64,000 bases of DNA from Stenotrophomonas sp. BIGb0135 (lineage in GTDB: Bacteria; Pseudomonadota; Gammaproteobacteria; Xanthomonadales; Xanthomonadaceae): assembly GCF_024810105.1 (NCBI RefSeq), contig NZ_JANUDX010000001.1, positions 434,001 through 498,000 on the forward strand, read 5' to 3'. Under the pieces are notes generated by a model, which worked only from the letters and a program-made list of their open reading frames with translations, was not told where the DNA came from and searched no databases. This document shows positions 25,443 through 33,964 of the stretch, piece by piece. The position numbers and the translations under genes were made by a program. The number at the start of each line of letters is the position of its first letter. Position 1 is the stretch's first letter.

Positions 25443-26858
25443 GTGCACTGGGCCTGCCTGTTGTTGCCACAGTTGGCGCTGGATGCGGCGCTGCGCCAGC
25501 AGCCCGATCCATCGGTGCCGCTGGTGCTGCTCAACGGCCCGGCGCAGCGCCGCGTGCTGCATGCGGTGAGTCCGTCGGCCCGTCGGTTGGGGTTGCGTCG
25601 CGGCATGCTGCTCTCGGCGGCGCAGGTGCTCACCCGCGACATGCTCACCGTCGAACATGACCCGCGCGCCGAGCAGGCCACCCGTCAGCTGCTGGCCAGT
25701 TGGCTGTACGGCATCAGTTCGCAGGTCAGCCTGGCCTTTCCGCACGCGCTGGCGCTGGAGATCGGTGCCAGCCGCGCCTTGTTCGGCGACTGGCCGGCGA
25801 TCGAGAAACGCCTGTGCGATGGCTTGAAGGACCTCGGCTTCCGCCATCGCCTGGTCGCCGCACCAAATCCGCATGCGGCCTGGGTATTGACCCGCGTACA
25901 TGCGCGGCTGGGGGTGGAGGCCGGCCAGCTCGAGGCCACCCTGGCGCAGTTGCCGATCGAGCACAGCGGCCTGCCGGCCGAGGCGGTCACGGTATTGGCG
26001 CGCTCGGGCCTGCGCACGCTGGGCGCGGCCTTCCAGTTGCCGCGCGAGAGCCTGGCCCGGCGCTTCCCGCCGCAGGTGCTGGCCCACCTGGATGCGCTGC
26101 GCGGGATCAGCACGCCGCCGTTGCGTTATTTCCAGCCACCGGACCGCTTCGATGCGCGCATCGAGTTCGATTACGAAATCGAGTCCACCCAGGCCCTGCT
26201 GTTCCCGCTGCGCCGCCTGACCGGCGATCTGGCCGCGTTCCTGTGCTCGCGCGATGGCGGCGTGCAGCGTTTCGATCTGTGGTTCGAACACGACCAGCAC
26301 CCGGACACCTGCCTGAGCATCGGCCTGCTCGCCCCCGAGCGCGATGCGGCGATGCTGTTCGAGCTGGCCCGCAACCGCGTGGACCACCTGCAGCTGCCGG
26401 CCGGCAGCCGTGGTCTGCGCCTGCAGGCCGAGCACCTGCCGCCGTTCGTCCCCGCCGCGCGCGACCTGTTCGACCCACGCCCACAGCAGGCGATGCCGTG
26501 GGAGCAGGTGCGCGAACGCCTGCGCGCGCGGCTGGGCGATGAGGCCGTGCAGGGCCTGGGACTGCGTGCCGAGCACCGCCCGGAACGGGCCAGCGGCGAT
26601 GCGCACGGCGCGCCCAAGGGCCCACCGCCGCCGCTGCCGCTCCGCCCGGGCTGGCTGCTGCCGCGCCCGCAGCCGCTGCTCGATCCGCACCTGCGCATCC
26701 TGTCCGGCCCCGAGCGGATCGAATCGGGGTGGTGGGACGAAGGCGATATCCGCCGCGACTATTACGTCGTGCAGACCGCACAGGGCCAACGTGGCTGGGC
26801 CTATACCAGCGCCGATGGGCGCGGGGGGCCGTGGATGCTGCACGGCTGGTTCGCATGA
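25443..26858 (+). CDS. imuB: Y-family polymerase-like protein ImuB
   Basis: This 471-residue Y-family DNA polymerase homologue starts at GTG ([18 protein letters not shown]). Catalytic acidic residues of active Y polymerases are not evident at the usual places, as is known for ImuB, which serves as a beta-clamp adaptor for DnaE2. Visible are [53 protein letters not shown] (helix-hairpin region), [20 protein letters not shown] (little-finger start), and the C-terminal [18 protein letters not shown]. Its stop overlaps the dnaE2 start (ATGA). Confidence 0.92.
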   Translation: MHWACLLLPQLALDAALRQQPDPSVPLVLLNGPAQRRVLHAVSPSARRLGLRRGMLLSAAQVLTRDMLTVEHDPRAEQATRQLLASWLYGISSQVSLAFPHALALEIGASRALFGDWPAIEKRLCDGLKDLGFRHRLVAAPNPHAAWVLTRVHARLGVEAGQLEATLAQLPIEHSGLPAEAVTVLARSGLRTLGAAFQLPRESLARRFPPQVLAHLDALRGISTPPLRYFQPPDRFDARIEFDYEIESTQALLFPLRRLTGDLAAFLCSRDGGVQRFDLWFEHDQHPDTCLSIGLLAPERDAAMLFELARNRVDHLQLPAGSRGLRLQAEHLPPFVPAARDLFDPRPQQAMPWEQVRERLRARLGDEAVQGLGLRAEHRPERASGDAHGAPKGPPPPLPLRPGWLLPRPQPLLDPHLRILSGPERIESGWWDEGDIRRDYYVVQTAQGQRGWAYTSADGRGGPWMLHGWFA

Positions 26859-29800
26859 GCGCCGCCCTGCCCGGCTACGCCGAACTGCACTGCCTGTCGG
26901 CCTTCAGCTTCCAGCGCGGCGCATCGATCGCCGAGGAACTGTTCGCGCGTGCCAAGGGCCAGGGCTACCGCGCACTGGCGATCACCGACGAATGCTCGCT
27001 GGCCGGCATCGTGCGCGCCTGGCAGGCGGCGAAGAAGCACGACCTGGCCTTGATCACCGGCGCCGAATTCCAGCTGGACGACGGCCCCAGGCTGGTCCTG
27101 CTGTGCACCGACCTGGCCGCCTATGCCGGCCTGTGCCAGTTGATCACCACCTGCCGCCGACGCGCGCCCAAGGGCGAATACCGCTGCCTGCGCGAGGACT
27201 TCGATGCCCTGCCGGCCAGCCTGCTGTGCCTGTGGCTGGACCGCACCCCCGGCGCGGAAGATGCGGCCTGGCTGCAGGCGCGTTTCGCCGGGCGGCTGTG
27301 GCTGGCGGTGGAACTGCACCGCGAGGCCGACGATGCGCAACGCCTGGACGCGTTGCAACGCTTCGGCACGGCACATGCCATCCCGCTGGTGGCCAGTGGC
27401 GATGTCCACATGCATGTGCGCCGCCGCCGCGCCCTGCAGGACACCCTCACCGCGATACGCCACCACTGCACCATCGCCGATGCCGGCTGGCGCCTGTTTC
27501 CCAACGGCGAACGCCACCTGCGCACCCGCCAGGCGCTGGCCGCGCTGTACCCGCCGGCCTTGCTGGCCGAGACCCTGCGCATCGCCGACCGCTGCCACTT
27601 CGATCTCAAGCAACTGCAGTACACCTACCCGCGCGAACTGATCCCGGCCGGGCACGACCCGGCCAGCTGGCTGCGCACGCTGGTCGAGGAAGGCATGCAA
27701 TGGCGCTGGAAAAGCGGTGCCACGCCCAAACAACGCAGGCAGATCGAACACGAACTCGACCTGATCCACACCAAGCAGTACGAGTCCTACTTCCTGACCG
27801 TGCACGATATCGTGCGCTTCGCGCGCAGCCAGCAGATCCTCTGCCAGGGCCGCGGCTCGGCCGCCAATTCGTCGGTGTGCTACGTGCTGGGCGTGACCGA
27901 GATCGACCCCAGCGAGATGGAGCTGCTGTTCGAGCGCTTCATCTCCGAAGAGCGCGACGAGCCACCGGACATCGACATCGATTTCGAACACGAGCGCCGC
28001 GAGGAAGTGCTGCAGTACGTGTTCAACCGCTACGGCCGCGAGCGCGCCGCACTCACCGCCGTGGCCATCAGCTACCGCGGCCGCAGCGCGGTGCGCGACG
28101 TGGCCCGCGTGCTCGGCCTGCCACCGGACCAGGTCAACGAACTGGCCGCCTGCCTGGACCGCTGGAGCAGCCACGAGCCGTTGCCCGAGGCATTGCGCGA
28201 GCGCGGCTTCGACCCGGACACGCCGCTGATGCGGCGGGTGGTGGCATTGACCAGCGAGCTGGTCGATTTCCCGCGCCACCTGTCCCAGCACCCGGGCGGT
28301 TTCGTGATTTCCGAACACCCCCTGTCCACACTGGTGCCGGTGGAGAACGCGGCCATGGCCGACCGCACCGTGATCCAGTGGGACAAGGACGACCTGGACG
28401 CCACCGGGCTGATGAAGGTCGACTGCCTGGCGCTGGGCATGCTCACCGCGGTGCGCAAGTGCCTGGCCATGCTGCACGCGCATGGCGCGCCGAAGATGGG
28501 CATGGCCGATATCCCCTCCGGCGATGAGCCCACCTACGACATGATCTGCCGCGCCGACACCCTGGGCGTGTTCCAGATCGAGTCGCGCGCGCAGATGGCC
28601 ATGCTGCCGCGCATGCAGCCGCGCTGCTTCTACGACCTGGTCATCGAGGTGGCGATCGTGCGCCCCGGCCCGATCCAGGGCGACATGGTCCATCCGTACC
28701 TGAACCGCCGCAAGAAGCTCAAGGAAGAAGGCATCGAGGAAATCGACTACCCGCCCGCGCTGGAGAAGGTCTTCAAGCGCACCCTCGGTGTACCGCTGTT
28801 CCAGGAACAGGTGATGCAGCTGGCGGTGGCCGCCGCCGGCTTCACTGCCGGCGAGGCCGATGCGCTGCGCCGCTCGATGGCGGCGTGGAAACGCCACGGT
28901 GGCTTGGAGCCGCACCGCGCCAAGCTGCTCGCTGGCATGGCCGCCAACAACTACAGCCGCGAATACGGCGAGCGCCTGTTCGAGCAGATCAAGGGCTTCG
29001 GCAGTTACGGTTTCCCGGAAAGCCACGCGGCCAGCTTCGCGCTGATCACCTATGTCAGCTGCTGGCTCAAGTGCCACCACCCGTCCGCATTCGCCGCCAG
29101 CCTGATCAACAGCCAGCCGCTGGGCTTTTACACGCCGGACCAGATCCTGCAGGACGCGCGCCGCCACGGCGTGCCGGTGCTGCCAGTGGATGTGCGCCAC
29201 AGCGACTGGGACTGCACGCTGCTGCCGCCCACCACGCCGGGCCGCCCGTTCGGCATCCGCCTGGGCCTTCGCCTGATCGACGGCTTCAGCGAAGACGTCG
29301 CCATCGCGCTGGTGCAGGCACGCGCACGGCTGCCGTTCGAGAGCGTGGCCGATCTCAGCCAACGCGCGCGGCTGGATCGCCGTCACCAGGGCCTGCTTGC
29401 CGATGCCGGTGCATTGAAGGGGCTGAGCGGGCATCGCCATCGCGCGCGCTGGGAAGTGTCCGGCGTGGAAAAACCGCTGCCGCTGTTCGACACCGCGCGC
29501 GCCACCGTCGAAGCCAGCGTGCCGCTGCCGCTGCCCAGCGCCTTCGAGGACATGCAGGCCGACTACAACAGCACCGGCACCACGCTGGGCCGGCACATGG
29601 TGTCCTTCATCCGCCCGCAGCTGCGCCAGCGGCGCTGCCAGCGCTCGGACGAGCTGGCCGCGCTGCCGCACGGGCGCAGCGTGCGTTTCGCCGGGCTGGT
29701 GCGCATGCGCCAGCGCCCGCAGACCGCCAGCGGGGTCACCTTCCTCACCCTGGAAGACGAATGCGGCATGGTCAACGCCGTGGTCTGGCGCAAGATCGCC

Positions 29801-29956
29801 GACCGCCAGCATCGCGTGCTGGTCGAAGCGCGGATGATGCAGATCGATGGCCGGCTCGAACGCGTGGACGGCGTGCAGCACCTGATCGTGCGCCAGATGC
29901 ACAACATCGATGCCCTGATCGACGGCGTGCGCACGCGCAGCCGCGACTTCCACTGA
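26855..29956 (+). CDS. dnaE2: Error-prone DNA polymerase DnaE2 (ImuC)
   Basis: This 1033-residue C-family polymerase copies damaged DNA as the catalytic member of the ImuABC mutasome. The N-terminal PHP domain ([36 protein letters not shown]) is followed by the palm with [20 protein letters not shown], where the catalytic Asp residues lie. [19 protein letters not shown] and [20 protein letters not shown] are family signatures. The C-terminal OB fold is [20 protein letters not shown]. It is shorter than replicative DnaE because the C-terminal tau-binding region is absent. It overlaps imuB by 4 bp. Confidence 0.95.
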   Translation: MSAALPGYAELHCLSAFSFQRGASIAEELFARAKGQGYRALAITDECSLAGIVRAWQAAKKHDLALITGAEFQLDDGPRLVLLCTDLAAYAGLCQLITTCRRRAPKGEYRCLREDFDALPASLLCLWLDRTPGAEDAAWLQARFAGRLWLAVELHREADDAQRLDALQRFGTAHAIPLVASGDVHMHVRRRRALQDTLTAIRHHCTIADAGWRLFPNGERHLRTRQALAALYPPALLAETLRIADRCHFDLKQLQYTYPRELIPAGHDPASWLRTLVEEGMQWRWKSGATPKQRRQIEHELDLIHTKQYESYFLTVHDIVRFARSQQILCQGRGSAANSSVCYVLGVTEIDPSEMELLFERFISEERDEPPDIDIDFEHERREEVLQYVFNRYGRERAALTAVAISYRGRSAVRDVARVLGLPPDQVNELAACLDRWSSHEPLPEALRERGFDPDTPLMRRVVALTSELVDFPRHLSQHPGGFVISEHPLSTLVPVENAAMADRTVIQWDKDDLDATGLMKVDCLALGMLTAVRKCLAMLHAHGAPKMGMADIPSGDEPTYDMICRADTLGVFQIESRAQMAMLPRMQPRCFYDLVIEVAIVRPGPIQGDMVHPYLNRRKKLKEEGIEEIDYPPALEKVFKRTLGVPLFQEQVMQLAVAAAGFTAGEADALRRSMAAWKRHGGLEPHRAKLLAGMAANNYSREYGERLFEQIKGFGSYGFPESHAASFALITYVSCWLKCHHPSAFAASLINSQPLGFYTPDQILQDARRHGVPVLPVDVRHSDWDCTLLPPTTPGRPFGIRLGLRLIDGFSEDVAIALVQARARLPFESVADLSQRARLDRRHQGLLADAGALKGLSGHRHRARWEVSGVEKPLPLFDTARATVEASVPLPLPSAFEDMQADYNSTGTTLGRHMVSFIRPQLRQRRCQRSDELAALPHGRSVRFAGLVRMRQRPQTASGVTFLTLEDECGMVNAVVWRKIADRQHRVLVEARMMQIDGRLERVDGVQHLIVRQMHNIDALIDGVRTRSRDFH

Positions 29957-30136
29957 CCGCAGCGCGCCTTACCACATCCCCTCGCGCACTGCGCTGTGCA
30001 GCGCGCTGCACGACCCGCGCGACGGCCCTCAACGCGTGATCTACTTCACGATAGATGTAAATACAGAGTTTCCCGACTGGCGTCGCAATTGCCCCTTCCG
30101 CTATTGTCGCTGCCTTCCAAGGATCTGGAGCCGCTC

Positions 30137-30643
30137 GTGTCCCGCGCACTCACCCTCACCACGCTGATCGTCTCCAGCCTCGCCTTGGTCGTCTCCGGCT
30201 GGACCGCCCTGCGCCTGCACCAGAGCCAGGCCGAGGACCGGGTGATCACCGCGCGTGGCCTGGTCATCCAAGACGGCAACGGTCAGGCCCGGGTGATCCT
30301 GGGGGCGCCGGTGCCCGATCCACTCAGCAAAGGCGTGTCGCAGGGGCCGCGCGCCTCGCCGTTGTCCGGCCTGATCCTGCTCGGCGCCGATGGCTCCGAA
30401 CGCGGCGGCTACGGCACCGCCGATGTCGGCGATGAAGCCATGCTCACCCTGGACGATGCCAGCGGCACCACCGAAGTCTTCAAGGTCACCGCCAACCCGG
30501 ATCGCGGCGCCACCCTGGTGATCAAGCACCAGAACAGCACCGGCGCCATGCTCACCTCATGGCAGGGCAAGCCGGAGCTGATCTTCGTCGGCGACAACGG
30601 CCAATCGCACTACGTGCGCCCGAGCACGCCCAGCGCGCCCTGA
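30137..30643 (+). CDS. Membrane-anchored protein of unknown function
   Basis: This 168-residue protein starts at GTG with GGAG seven bases upstream. One N-terminal membrane segment (LTLTTLIVSSLALVVSGWTA) anchors a periplasmic domain built from short repeats. Three sections share an ...DGNGQARVILGAP... / ...GADGSERGGYGTADVG... / ...VGDNGQSHYV... pattern, suggesting a small beta-repeat structure. Similar proteins of unknown role occur in Xanthomonads. Its 3' end overlaps the convergent MocR-type gene by 34 bp. Confidence 0.65.
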   Translation: MSRALTLTTLIVSSLALVVSGWTALRLHQSQAEDRVITARGLVIQDGNGQARVILGAPVPDPLSKGVSQGPRASPLSGLILLGADGSERGGYGTADVGDEAMLTLDDASGTTEVFKVTANPDRGATLVIKHQNSTGAMLTSWQGKPELIFVGDNGQSHYVRPSTPSAP

Positions 30644-31932
30644 CGCTCCAGCGCATGGCGCAGGTCCACGGCAAACCGCCGCGCATCGGCCGCGCCCAGC
30701 ATCGCCGTGGTGATGCGCAGGCCGTGCACGCCCGGTTGCACGGCGAACACCTCGCCGCCGCGCAGCTGCCAGCCCCGTTGTGCCAGCGCCAGCACCAGCG
30801 GCTGGCTGTCGGCCGATAATGGCAGCCACAGGTTCAGGCCATCCATCACCGCAGGCGTGGCAATGCCCTGCTCGGCCAGCGCCTGCTGCAGCGTCCGACA
30901 GCGCTGGGCGTAGTCGCGCCCGGCCTTGGCCACCCGCGCCATCACCCGCGCCGAACCCAGCGCCGCCGCAGCTGCATCCTGCAGCAGATGGCTGACCCAA
31001 CCAGTGCCGGGGGCCATGCGCAGACGCAACCGCGCGGCGGTGTCGGCATCGCAGCCCAGCACCGCCAACCGCAGGTCCGGCCCCAGTGCCTTGGATAGCG
31101 AACGCACCAGCGCCCAGCGCCGCGTGCCCGCGCCGATCACCGCGTGATACGGCTGCTGCGACAACAATGCGAAATGATCGTCGACCACCACCAGCACCTC
31201 CGGATGCCGCGCCAGCACCTGCCGCAGTTCCCGCGCGCGGCGGCTGCCGAGGCTGGCACCGGTCGGGTTGTGTGCACGCGGGGTCAGCAGCACCGCGCGC
31301 GCACCGCCCTCCAATACCTGCGCCAGCGATGCCGGCAGCATGCCCTGTGCATCGATCGCCACCGCCGCGGTGGCATGGCCGGCCGCGCGCAGTGTGTTGA
31401 GGCTGCCGAGGAAGCACGGATTCTCCACCGCCACCCGGTCCCCCGGCAGCAGCCAGCCGCCCAGCACCCGCTCGATCGCATCGACCGCGCCGTGGCTGAG
31501 TTCCACGGCATAGCCGGGCGGGCAGTCCGGGTCAAGCTGCACGCGCGCCAGCCGCTCCAGCAGCGGGTCGATGGTGGGCGCGCCATACAAGCGTGGCGCA
31601 CGTGCCGGCAACAACGCACGCAGATCCGGCAACCATTGCGGATCGGGATTGCCGCTGGACAGATCGTGCAGGGCCGAACCGGCCGCGCTGCCCTCCTGCG
31701 CCCCGGGTGTGGGCGGCGCGATCACCACGGTGCCGCGGCGGCCCTGGGTCTGCGCCAATCCGGCCGCATCCAGGCGCTTGTAGGCGACCGCCACGGTGTT
31801 GCGGTTGATATCCAGTCGCTGCGCCAGTTCGCGTACCGGCGGCAGCAGTTGGCCCGGCGCGAGTGCCCCGCTGAGGATCTGTGCGCGGATGCTGTCGAAC
31901 ACCGCACTGGCGGTCTGGCCGGTGATTTTCAT
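30610..31932 (-). CDS. ptsJ: MocR/GntR-aminotransferase fusion regulator, PtsJ-like
   Basis: This 440-residue regulator combines an N-terminal GntR winged helix (ILSGALAPGQLLPPVRELAQ, RLDINRNTVAVAYKRLDAAG) with a fold-type-I aminotransferase domain that senses PLP. LSHGAVDAIERVLGGWLLPG and TPRAHNPTGASLG are visible, and the PLP Lys is in LVRSLSKALGPDLRL. It opens MKITGQTASAVFDSIRAQI like enterobacterial PtsJ, which controls pyridoxal kinase. It is divergent from the PLP homeostasis gene yggS, which supports a role in vitamin B6 control. The exact target is an inference. Confidence 0.8.
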   Translation of the reverse strand: MKITGQTASAVFDSIRAQILSGALAPGQLLPPVRELAQRLDINRNTVAVAYKRLDAAGLAQTQGRRGTVVIAPPTPGAQEGSAAGSALHDLSSGNPDPQWLPDLRALLPARAPRLYGAPTIDPLLERLARVQLDPDCPPGYAVELSHGAVDAIERVLGGWLLPGDRVAVENPCFLGSLNTLRAAGHATAAVAIDAQGMLPASLAQVLEGGARAVLLTPRAHNPTGASLGSRRARELRQVLARHPEVLVVVDDHFALLSQQPYHAVIGAGTRRWALVRSLSKALGPDLRLAVLGCDADTAARLRLRMAPGTGWVSHLLQDAAAAALGSARVMARVAKAGRDYAQRCRTLQQALAEQGIATPAVMDGLNLWLPLSADSQPLVLALAQRGWQLRGGEVFAVQPGVHGLRITTAMLGAADARRFAVDLRHALERQGALGVLGRT

Positions 31933-31935
31933 TTT

Positions 31936-31967
31936 GTCCTATGCCAATATATGAATCGTCCCGGGAC
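31936..31967. promoter_or_regulatory. Candidate MocR operator in the ptsJ/yggS divergent promoter
   Basis: GTCC occurs at 31936 and 31958, 22 bp (two helical turns) apart, followed by the inverted GGAC at 31964 within CGTCCCGGGACAG. Direct repeats two turns apart are typical of PdxR/MocR sites. The site lies 4-35 bp upstream of the ptsJ start. Confidence 0.4.
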
Positions 31968-32020
31968 AGTGTTGCATGCGCGAGGCCGCCGTGCAGCTGT
32001 CCCCGTTTCCGGAGTTCCGC

Positions 32021-32800
32021 ATGACCATCGCACGCCCCGACTGGCCGCAGGCCACCACTGTCGACGAGATCGCCCACAACCTGCACGCCGTGCGCCAACG
32101 CATCGCCCGCGCCTGCGAACGCGCCGGCCGCGACCCGGCCAGCGTGCGCCTGTTGCCGGTCAGCAAGACCGTCGATGAAGCGCGCCTGCGGCTGGCCTGG
32201 CAGGCCGGCTGCCAGGAACTGGGCGAAAACAAGGTGCAGGAAGCGCAGGCCAAGGCCGAGGCCATGGCCGACCTGCCCATCCGCTGGTCGGTGATCGGCC
32301 ACCTGCAGACCAACAAGGCCCGCGAGGTGGCGCGTTTTGCCAGCGAGTTCCAGGCGCTGGACAGCCTGCGCGTGGCCGAGGCACTGGACCGCCGCCTGGA
32401 GCTGGAGCAGCGCGACCTGGAGGTGTTCGTGCAGGTCAACACCTCCGGTGAAGCCAGCAAGTACGGGCTGGATCCGATCGCAGTGGCCGACTTCCTGCAG
32501 CAACTGCCCGCCTTCACCCGGCTGCGCGTGCGCGGGCTGATGACCCTGGCCCTGTTCTCGCCGGACCCGAGCCTGGTCCGCCCCTGCTTCGCGCGTCTGC
32601 GCGACCTGCGCGACCGGCTGCGCCCGACCTTGCCGGAGGGGGTCACCCTGGACGAACTGTCGATGGGCATGTCCGGCGATTTCGACCTGGCCATCGAGGA
32701 AGGGGCTACCGTGGTCCGCGTCGGCCAGGCCATCTTCGGCGCGCGTGCCACCCCGGACAGCTTCTACTGGCCCACGCCGGCACCGGAGGCAACGCCATGA
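32021..32800 (+). CDS. yggS: YggS family pyridoxal-phosphate homeostasis protein
   Basis: This 259-residue PLP-binding TIM-barrel protein (PLPBP/COG0325) has no known enzymatic activity and buffers PLP. Motifs are SVRLLPVSKTVDEARLRLAW with the PLP Lys (Lys49), CQELGENKVQEAQAKAEAM, RWSVIGHLQTNKAREVARFA, VQVNTSGEASKYGL and ELSMGMSGDFDLAIEEGATV. GGAG lies seven bases upstream of MTIARPDWP. It diverges from a PtsJ-like regulator and overlaps the next gene by ATGA. Confidence 0.92.
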   Translation: MTIARPDWPQATTVDEIAHNLHAVRQRIARACERAGRDPASVRLLPVSKTVDEARLRLAWQAGCQELGENKVQEAQAKAEAMADLPIRWSVIGHLQTNKAREVARFASEFQALDSLRVAEALDRRLELEQRDLEVFVQVNTSGEASKYGLDPIAVADFLQQLPAFTRLRVRGLMTLALFSPDPSLVRPCFARLRDLRDRLRPTLPEGVTLDELSMGMSGDFDLAIEEGATVVRVGQAIFGARATPDSFYWPTPAPEATP

Positions 32801-33531
32801 CCACGCCAACGCTCCGCCACGCCGTGGCCGTCCAGCATGTCGCCTTCGAGGACACCGGCGTGCTCGCCGCGCTGCTGGCCGCACGCGGCTGGCGGCTGAG
32901 CACGCTGCAGGCTGGCATCGACCCGCTCGATGACGCCGAACATGCCGACCTGCTGATCGTCCTGGGCGGGCCGATCAGCGCCAACGACACCCGCACTTAC
33001 CCGCACCTGCCCCCGTTGCAGACGCTGCTGCAGCGTCGTCTGCAGGCACAGCACCCTACCCTGGGCATCTGCCTTGGCGCGCAGTTGATCGCGCGTGCGC
33101 TGGGCGCATCGGTGGTGCCCATGGGAGCCAAGGAAATCGGCTTTGCCCCGCTGTCACTGACCGACGCCGGCCTGGCCTCGCCGCTGCGCGCCCTGGTCGG
33201 CATCCCGGTGCTGCATTGGCATGGCGAAACCTTCGACCTGCCCGCCGGCGCGCAACGCCTGGCCGCCACACCCGCCTGCGCGCAGCAGGGCTTCGCCATC
33301 GGCCACCACCTGCTGGCCCTGCAATGCCACCCCGAAGTGGATGCCAGCCGGATCGAAACCTGGCTCATCGGCCATGCCGACGAACTGCACAACGCCGGCA
33401 TCGACCCCCGCCAACTGCGCGAGCAGGCCGCACGCTACGCCGCACCGCTCGCTGCGGCTGCACGCGACCTGTTCGGCGCGTGGCTGGATGCATTGCCGGC
33501 GCCGGCGGTGACCGAAGTGGTGACCGCATGA
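32797..33531 (+). CDS. Class I glutamine amidotransferase family protein
   Basis: This 244-residue free-standing GATase-1 domain has the oxyanion strand DLLIVLGGPISANDT, nucleophile elbow TLGICLGAQLIARALG (Cys), and the His/Glu pair in LLALQCHPEVDASRIE. It has no synthetase partner domain. Relatives are annotated as GMP-synthase-like glutamine amidotransferases with unknown acceptors. It overlaps both yggS and the following 80-residue gene by ATGA, so the three are a tightly coupled operon. Confidence 0.85.
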   Translation: MTTPTLRHAVAVQHVAFEDTGVLAALLAARGWRLSTLQAGIDPLDDAEHADLLIVLGGPISANDTRTYPHLPPLQTLLQRRLQAQHPTLGICLGAQLIARALGASVVPMGAKEIGFAPLSLTDAGLASPLRALVGIPVLHWHGETFDLPAGAQRLAATPACAQQGFAIGHHLLALQCHPEVDASRIETWLIGHADELHNAGIDPRQLREQAARYAAPLAAAARDLFGAWLDALPAPAVTEVVTA

Positions 33532-33770
33532 GCAGCCATCGCCTGATCGTGCACCAGCACGGTGCGCTGCTCGGCCGCTTCGACAGCGACGGTCCGCAGG
33601 CGCGCCACCACCTGCACACGCTCGCCGCGCAACTGCCCGAAGCACAGGGATTCCAGTTGCAGTGGCAACAGGCCGTGGGCGAACAGCGGCTATTGAGCAG
33701 CGGGCCACAGGGATTGCGCGTGTTGAGCAGCGAGGTCGTTTACCAGGACATGCCCGCACCTCTGGATTGA
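33528..33770 (+). CDS. Small protein of unknown function in the yggS operon
   Basis: I do not recognise this 80-residue protein. It opens MSSHRLIVHQHGALLGRFDS and is rich in His and Gln (ARHHLHTLAAQLPEAQGFQL), with no signal peptide or membrane segment. The coding case is the ATGA overlap with the glutamine amidotransferase stop and a protein-like composition. It is probably translated by coupling. It could act with the amidotransferase. Confidence 0.6.
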   Translation: MSSHRLIVHQHGALLGRFDSDGPQARHHLHTLAAQLPEAQGFQLQWQQAVGEQRLLSSGPQGLRVLSSEVVYQDMPAPLD

Positions 33771-33822
33771 TCCCACGCCTCCGGCGTGCCGCCAATGCAG
33801 CGTCCCCCCTCCAGCCAGCCAG

Positions 33823-33949
33823 GCGCCAGCCGTCGTGGCTGGCGCACCACGGCCTGCCGCCCGTTCGCGATCTTCATCGGACAGGCAACACGGCGCCGCA
33901 AGGCGCTTACGCCATCAGCGGCATCGCGCCAGCCACGCATGGCGTGGCT
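33823..33949. repeat. Two REP-like hairpins
   Basis: GCGCCAGCC-gtcgt-GGCTGGCGC (33823-33845) and AGCCACGC-atg-GCGTGGCT (33931-33949) have perfect 9- and 8-bp arms. They fill the 194-bp gap between convergent genes and may terminate both. Confidence 0.55.
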
Positions 33950-33964
33950 GCAGATTCCAACGAA

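Noticed and set aside
26801-29953. 1050-codon open frame on the minus strand
   Set aside because: Antisense shadow of dnaE2; composition is Ala/His/Gln/Arg rich with no domain.
29957-30136. 180-bp gap after dnaE2
   Set aside because: AT-richer words near 30040-30075 could be a promoter for the 30137 gene, but no -35/-10 pair with proper spacing was found.
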